From Chloroflexi bacterium 54-19 (lineage in GTDB: Bacteria > Chloroflexota > Chloroflexia > Chloroheliales > Chloroheliaceae): DNA of 64,000 bases. The DNA lies in contig MKTJ01000044.1 in assembly GCA_001898225.1 (NCBI GenBank), positions 118,471 through 182,470 of the forward strand, written 5' to 3'. Positions 59,850 to 64,000 of this stretch are shown piece by piece. Each line of letters opens with the position of its first letter. The stretch's first letter is position 1. The position numbers and the translations under genes were made by a program. The notes beneath the pieces are model-generated. The model was not told where the DNA came from, ran no database searches, and saw only the letters and a list, made by a program, of their open reading frames with translations.

Positions 59850-61625
59850 TTATTTCCCCTTATCCTTTTCAGGTAAATCGTCGTGGAGGGTTTGCATGAA
59901 GGCTTCAAGGCCGACCGGGTCGGGGGCCATGCCGCCTTTCATCGGTTCGCTGCTCCCGCCGTCGAGTTCGTGGGTAACATCGTACCTTTCGGGCCGGTAG
60001 TTGGTCCGTTCCTGGTAAAGGGCGTTGCTGCGTTCGTTGTAAAGGTCGGACTTTTTGGTCTTTTCGGCTTCCTCCTGGCCGACCAACTTGCGGCTCTGGT
60101 GGGGAGCTTTTTTGGCTGAATTTGTAATGATAGAAGTCACGTAGGTCCTGGCGGCGTTCACGGCTTCATTCCACTTGGTATCACCGGCTTCGAGGTTTGT
60201 TTTGGAGATTTCGGAAGTCCCCTTCGCGCTGACCGGGATACTTTCGATGGCCCGGTTCGCTTCGTAGAAGGCTTTTACACCGTCTTCGCCAATCGCCTTC
60301 TGCCAGTTCTCGTTGTCGCCTTTGGTTTCCTGGGCCTTTGTAATCAGCTCGCTGATTTCCTTGGCCGGGATAGCCTCGTCTTCCTTTTCGATTTCAAGGG
60401 AAATATCGAGCTTATTGCGTTTGTTGACCGAGAAAGCAATGTCGATCGGGCCTTCGAATTCTTTGCCCCACTTGTCTTCGGCGGCTTTGGGCCAGCTAAC
60501 CACGTTCCACATATTGTCCTCGCCACCCCAGGCCCGTTTGATAAGGTGCGCGCCAATCCAATCCTGGATTTTGGTAATTTTCTTGGTCAGGGTAGATTCC
60601 GGCGTATTGGCGCGTTCGCGTTCACTTGCCACGCTCAAACCGGCCACGTGAGCATCGCGGGTCCAGATGGAGGATGAAGTGTCGCCGGTTGAGTCACTAC
60701 CGGGTTTAAGCTGTTCCAGGATTTTCATCTTGGCCTCGTTAAAGCCCGGACCCCGGTTTTCGTCCCGCTTATCCGCCGACCACTTTTCCCGGTTGGCGGT
60801 CTCTTCGAGTTCGGGGGTCAGGGGGTAGGCTTGCCGGACTTTTCCCAGCAGCTCTATTCGCGCTTTATCTATGTCTTCCTTTGTGTTTTTCCACTCGCGG
60901 AAATGGGGTTCCAGCGGCAAATTCCGGCTGACGGTATAGCGTTTTAGTTGGATCGGGCCGGACGTTTGCCCGGCAGCGAGGGGCACGAAACTTTTTGGCT
61001 GCGCGGTCGTGGGGGCCTGGTCCGGGAGGGAAAGGGCCTTCGCGCCCATTTCATCGGCCTCGTGTTCCAGGCCCTCGTTATCGTTGATAGGGCCTTCTTT
61101 TTTCATCTGCATGGTAGGCTGGACGCGGCCCTGTCTTTGCTGGACGACATGCCAGGCTTCGTGGGGCAGATGCTTTTCCTGGCCCGGCCCAACAAAAATA
61201 TCGCTGCCCTGGGCGTAGGCGTGGGCCTGGAGTTGGGCCGGTTTGTCCGAATTATAGTGGACCTGTACGTCGTCCATGGCGACACCTGAGAGCGACTCTA
61301 TCTTGGTTTTAAGGCTATCGGGGAGGCCCGATGCTTCTCCGGTCCCCTCTTTACGCTGGACCAGGGAGCCGGTTTTAGCCTGGCGGGACCGTTCAATCAG
61401 GCGTTGGACGGCCTGGTTACCAAGGGCGCGCTGTAGATTTAATACTTCAGCAGGGCGAGAGCCGCTGAGGGCCTCGCCCTTTCGCAAACCCGAAATGGAG
61501 TCATAGATGGGGTTTGCCAGGGCCAAGTCGGCTATGGTCCGTTCCGCCGGATTGTCATTATCCCGGTCGTGGGTGCCGGGACCATTTGATTTTCGCAAGG
61601 TAGTTTCTTTGCCGGACCGGTTCAT
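59850..61625 (-). CDS. eCIS-core (DUF4157) protein with possible nuclease-like C-terminal domain
   Basis: 591 residues. About 60-80 has the LNLQRALGNQAVQRLI motif that often precedes DUF4157. The eCIS-core domain (about 100-200) contains LSGVAMDDVQVHYNSDKP, HAYAQGSDIFVGPGQE and the zinc-like HEAWHVVQQ (His155, Glu156, His159) with EHEAD at 187-191. Such domains are found on cargo or tail proteins of extracellular contractile injection systems. Residues 358-376 (GAHLIKRAWGGEDNMWNVV) resemble the GH(L/I)I...GG...N of His-Me finger nucleases. No contractile structural genes lie in the window. Predicted effector role is inference. Confidence 0.8.
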   Translation of the reverse strand: MNRSGKETTLRKSNGPGTHDRDNDNPAERTIADLALANPIYDSISGLRKGEALSGSRPAEVLNLQRALGNQAVQRLIERSRQAKTGSLVQRKEGTGEASGLPDSLKTKIESLSGVAMDDVQVHYNSDKPAQLQAHAYAQGSDIFVGPGQEKHLPHEAWHVVQQRQGRVQPTMQMKKEGPINDNEGLEHEADEMGAKALSLPDQAPTTAQPKSFVPLAAGQTSGPIQLKRYTVSRNLPLEPHFREWKNTKEDIDKARIELLGKVRQAYPLTPELEETANREKWSADKRDENRGPGFNEAKMKILEQLKPGSDSTGDTSSSIWTRDAHVAGLSVASERERANTPESTLTKKITKIQDWIGAHLIKRAWGGEDNMWNVVSWPKAAEDKWGKEFEGPIDIAFSVNKRNKLDISLEIEKEDEAIPAKEISELITKAQETKGDNENWQKAIGEDGVKAFYEANRAIESIPVSAKGTSEISKTNLEAGDTKWNEAVNAARTYVTSIITNSAKKAPHQSRKLVGQEEAEKTKKSDLYNERSNALYQERTNYRPERYDVTHELDGGSSEPMKGGMAPDPVGLEAFMQTLHDDLPEKDKGK

Positions 61626-61959
61626 TCTTAATCTCTTTCTGGTGACTGAGATATTTTTAATAACTATACGGCACTAGGCCGGGCGAATATAAGAGTGGTA
61701 TAGATTGCATAAACAGGCAAATTGAGGACGGTTCTTCCAGGGAAGCCAGGTTGAAGAACTGGTTGCTAAAATAATTATGCCTGGTTTAATGATAACGTGA
61801 CTGTCAATGTTTCCTGTAAATTTTTTAAGGAGATTAAGTCAAAATTTAGTCCGAATCACTTAAATTTACTTAACTTCGGGCTAAACAGCTTTCGGCAGAA
61901 GAAACATGAATCATCCCGAACTTTAAGGTCAAAACATAACAGGGGCAAATATCATTAAG

Positions 61960-62027
61960 AAAAGACCCTAAAATTGTCATTCCTCGACTGCGCGGCGTGC
62001 GACGTGGAATGACAAGTTAGGGTCTTT
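61960..62027. repeat. palindromic TTGTCATTC-family element
   Basis: Arms AAAGACCCTA...TTGTCATTCC and GGAATGACAA...TAGGGTCTTT match at nearly all of about 22 positions, around a GC-rich core. It lies in the 61626-62129 gap, which otherwise shows nothing but the terminator at 62067-62112. Confidence 0.7.
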
Positions 62028-62066
62028 ACTCCTAAGGGGTAAGGTATTTCAGGCGTAAAAGATAAT

Positions 62067-62112
62067 TCAAAATGAAATGAGGCATCCCCGAATTTTGAAC
62101 TGGGATGCCTCA
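62067..62112 (-). terminator. rho-independent terminator of the TPR gene
   Basis: TGAGGCATCCC and its perfect 11-bp complement (62078-62088 with 62102-62112), then TTTCATTTTG on the minus strand. Loop and tail match the hairpin at 25052-25098. Confidence 0.85.
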
Positions 62113-62129
62113 AGTTTACTTCAGAGGAC

Positions 62130-63800
62130 TCAGACTTCCGGTGTATCCTCCTGGGTTTGTTCTTGCGACCACTGGATAGCCTGCCCGGTCAATTCGTTGA
62201 GGGTGCCGGTGGCCTGGGTTTCCCCCAGCCAGATGGTTTGCGGCGCGTCCTCGGTGAGGGCGCCCCGCCGGATGAGGGCAGCCAGGGCTGTCAGGTGCAG
62301 GATAGGGCTACCGGCCCTGGTAAAAGCGAACCGCCGGAGGGTTTCGGAGTCGCCGTCGGGTTCGGCCTGGCCTTTCTCCCTGGTTTCAAGCTCGGCTATT
62401 ACATCCAGGGTAAGCGAGAGTTTTTGCACGTCTTCTTCCAGCCAGGCGTCGCAGAGCAGGACTTCCTTAAACAGGGCGCGATATTTATCGAGCAGTCCCC
62501 CGAACTCGTTTTCGGCGGTCTGCTCATCCAGGCCCTCTTTGAGCAGTTCAAAGAGGTTCTCCCGGCCCAGCATGGCGGTCGTCAAAAGGGGCTGGGGATG
62601 GTAATAGAAGAAGCGTTCCCCCGGTCGCGGCCCGACCTCGTGATGTTCGAGGGCCTCCCAGGTGCGCTGGAGCAGGGCATAAGAGGGGTCGCCCTTGACA
62701 ACCAGATAATCCTCGGCTTCCTCTTCGAGCCAGCGCTTTGCCTGGCCGGCTTTTTCCAGGTGGGCCGCTGCTACAACGCCGAGCAGCAGGGCTTCGCCAA
62801 AGCGGTCCGCGTCATCTAAATCCACTAACCGGGTGCGCAACTCCGAATTGTTCAGGAGCGGCTCGACAAGGTCAAAGATGTGCCGGTCGTCTTCCAGGTA
62901 GGCCCAGGTTCCGGCCAGGCTGACCCGGTCTTCCAGGTCTTCGGGGAGGGGCAGGGCGTCAAGTTGGGCGGCATAGCGGCGGGCTTCGTCCGCGAGGCCG
63001 TGGGTCACCAGGGCCCGGACCAGGGCATTGAGGGCGTTGAGGTCGGAGGGGTTAATTTTTTCCAGGATGTATTCCAACTGCTGCCGGGCCTGTTCGGACT
63101 GGCCTTCGAGGGTATAGGCTGCCGAAAGACCCATGTACGGTTCGGGCGAATCGGGGCGGACCTGGGCTGCTTCCTGGAAAAAGACCCGCGCCAGGACCGG
63201 TTGGTTGCGGGGGAGAGAGAGATGCCCCTTTTCCAGGGCCAGCCCGTATTGCAGGAATTGCTCGCGGGGAACCCCTTCTTTTTCGGCCATAGTGGTGACG
63301 TTCTGGTCGCAGACCTGGCTGAACTCGCGGCAGGTCTTGGGGTCGAGGCGGTTGCCCTGGATTTCGTCGAGCTTGTCGCAGTCAATAGCGAGCATGGCTT
63401 CATAGGCCATGAGAGGGAAGCCGCTCATTACGTAGGAGCTTGCCAGGTTGAATTGAATCAGGGGGCCGTTGGCGCGGCTGTGCCCGGTCCTTTTGGCGAG
63501 TGGTTCGAATTCGAGGGCCTTGGCAAAGGCTTCGCGGGCTTCATCGAAATCTTCCAGGCTGTATTCGACTACGCCCAACAATTCAAAAAAGTCGGCCCGG
63601 TCCGAATATTTCTCCCGGAGCGGTTCCAGCACTTCCAGGGCGTCGGAGAAGCGTTTTTCCCGGCCGAGTTTGAGCGCCTTGGTCATCTGGCTTTGAAAAT
63701 GGCGTTCGGCGGTCATGTCCCGGAAGAAGATGCTGCGCTGGCCCTGGCCCTGGCCGGGTTTATTTTTCTTATCTTTACTATTTTTGTCTTTCTTGCTCAC
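62130..63800 (-). CDS. large TPR protein
   Basis: 556 residues, GTG start. The first 25 residues are basic (MSKKDKNSKDKKNKPGQGQG). Then repeated TPR-type helical hairpins: ALKLGREKRFSDALEVLEPL, FFELLGVVEYSLEDFDEAREAF, GLSAAYTLEGQSEQARQQLE and ALNALVRALVTHGLADEARRYAAQL, spread over about 40-300. The C-terminal half is helical without clear TPR consensus. No enzyme domain. Probably a scaffold; partners unknown. Confidence 0.83.
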   Translation of the reverse strand: MSKKDKNSKDKKNKPGQGQGQRSIFFRDMTAERHFQSQMTKALKLGREKRFSDALEVLEPLREKYSDRADFFELLGVVEYSLEDFDEAREAFAKALEFEPLAKRTGHSRANGPLIQFNLASSYVMSGFPLMAYEAMLAIDCDKLDEIQGNRLDPKTCREFSQVCDQNVTTMAEKEGVPREQFLQYGLALEKGHLSLPRNQPVLARVFFQEAAQVRPDSPEPYMGLSAAYTLEGQSEQARQQLEYILEKINPSDLNALNALVRALVTHGLADEARRYAAQLDALPLPEDLEDRVSLAGTWAYLEDDRHIFDLVEPLLNNSELRTRLVDLDDADRFGEALLLGVVAAAHLEKAGQAKRWLEEEAEDYLVVKGDPSYALLQRTWEALEHHEVGPRPGERFFYYHPQPLLTTAMLGRENLFELLKEGLDEQTAENEFGGLLDKYRALFKEVLLCDAWLEEDVQKLSLTLDVIAELETREKGQAEPDGDSETLRRFAFTRAGSPILHLTALAALIRRGALTEDAPQTIWLGETQATGTLNELTGQAIQWSQEQTQEDTPEV

Positions 63801-63880
63801 TTCTTATCACTCGCTCCGTTTTTTCTCTATGTTTTGTCAACACTTTACCCGGCTATTTTAACTTAAAAGGGTTTAGTTTT

Positions 63881-64000
63881 CAGTAGGCAGAGGGCAGAGG
63901 GCAGAGGGTAGAAGGCAGAGGGCAGAAGGTAGAAGGTAGAAGGTAGAAGGTAGAAGGTAGAAGGTAGAAGGTAGAAGGTAGAAGGTAGAAGGTAGAAGGT
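63881..64000 (+). repeat. heptamer array reaching the window edge, ending in a perfect run
   Basis: Starts with mixed GAGGGCA/GAAGGCA units and ends with ten or more identical GAAGGTA units up to position 64000. Preceded by a TTTAGTT box at 63871. The array continues beyond the window. Confidence 0.9.

Overview
The window is a GC-rich bacterial chromosome segment with long housekeeping operons and no rRNA, tRNA, phage or IS transposase gene that I can recognise. The gene style fits Chloroflexota: lipoproteins with Thr/Ala/Pro linkers, a CoxD/CoxE/XdhC cluster, Uma2 proteins, several SAM methyltransferases and a large multi-PAS kinase. That assignment is an inference from gene content, not a marker-gene result.

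Layout. 1-6.4 kb: a partial O-acetylhomoserine sulfhydrylase (minus), then a pyrimidine operon pyrF-pyrE-pyrC-pyrB-pyrD (plus). 6.7-15.3 kb: a MshEN-like protein, methyltransferases, a nucleoside-sugar-epimerase-like protein, a probably leaderless small membrane protein, a HemW-like radical SAM protein and a GT-C type membrane glycosyltransferase. 15.5-21.2 kb: a minus-strand run of GNAT acetyltransferases and a nucleotidyltransferase, ending with clpB. 21.4-25 kb: a PDZ membrane protein and an OmpR/HisKA two-component pair. 25.4-27.2 kb: an AT-rich island carrying an OLD-like ATPase/TOPRIM nuclease. 27.5-41.5 kb: a secreted esterase, a Uma2 protein, ftsH, a GbsR-like regulator with a polyprenyl synthase, fabF, an M23 lipoprotein, a soluble FtsK-like translocase and a CpXC protein. 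42-47 kb: a CoxD (MoxR)-CoxE-XdhC-XdhC-PsuG operon that has no molybdenum hydroxylase genes nearby. 47-59.6 kb: a giant PAS/GAF histidine kinase, a nucleotidyltransferase, Uma2, a PIN toxin-antitoxin pair, manA, lipoproteins, a methyltransferase/TetR divergent pair, an aminotransferase and alaX. 59.8-63.8 kb: an eCIS-core (DUF4157) protein with a possible His-Me finger motif, and a TPR protein.

The most unusual material lies between genes. (1) Degenerate 7-bp tandem arrays, G-rich on one strand and able to form G-quadruplexes, occur at about eight loci and often as inverted pairs, usually beside a second 7-bp box (TTTAGTN). (2) A family of about 250-bp elements has TTGTCATTC/GAATGACAA ends; one copy, at 7440-7690, is a nested palindrome. 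(3) A hairpin-terminator family keeps the same T-rich tail at two loci. Many promoters are of the extended -10 type (TGnTATAAT).

All calls come from reading the sequence by eye. Functional names rest on motifs and family knowledge; no database search was made.
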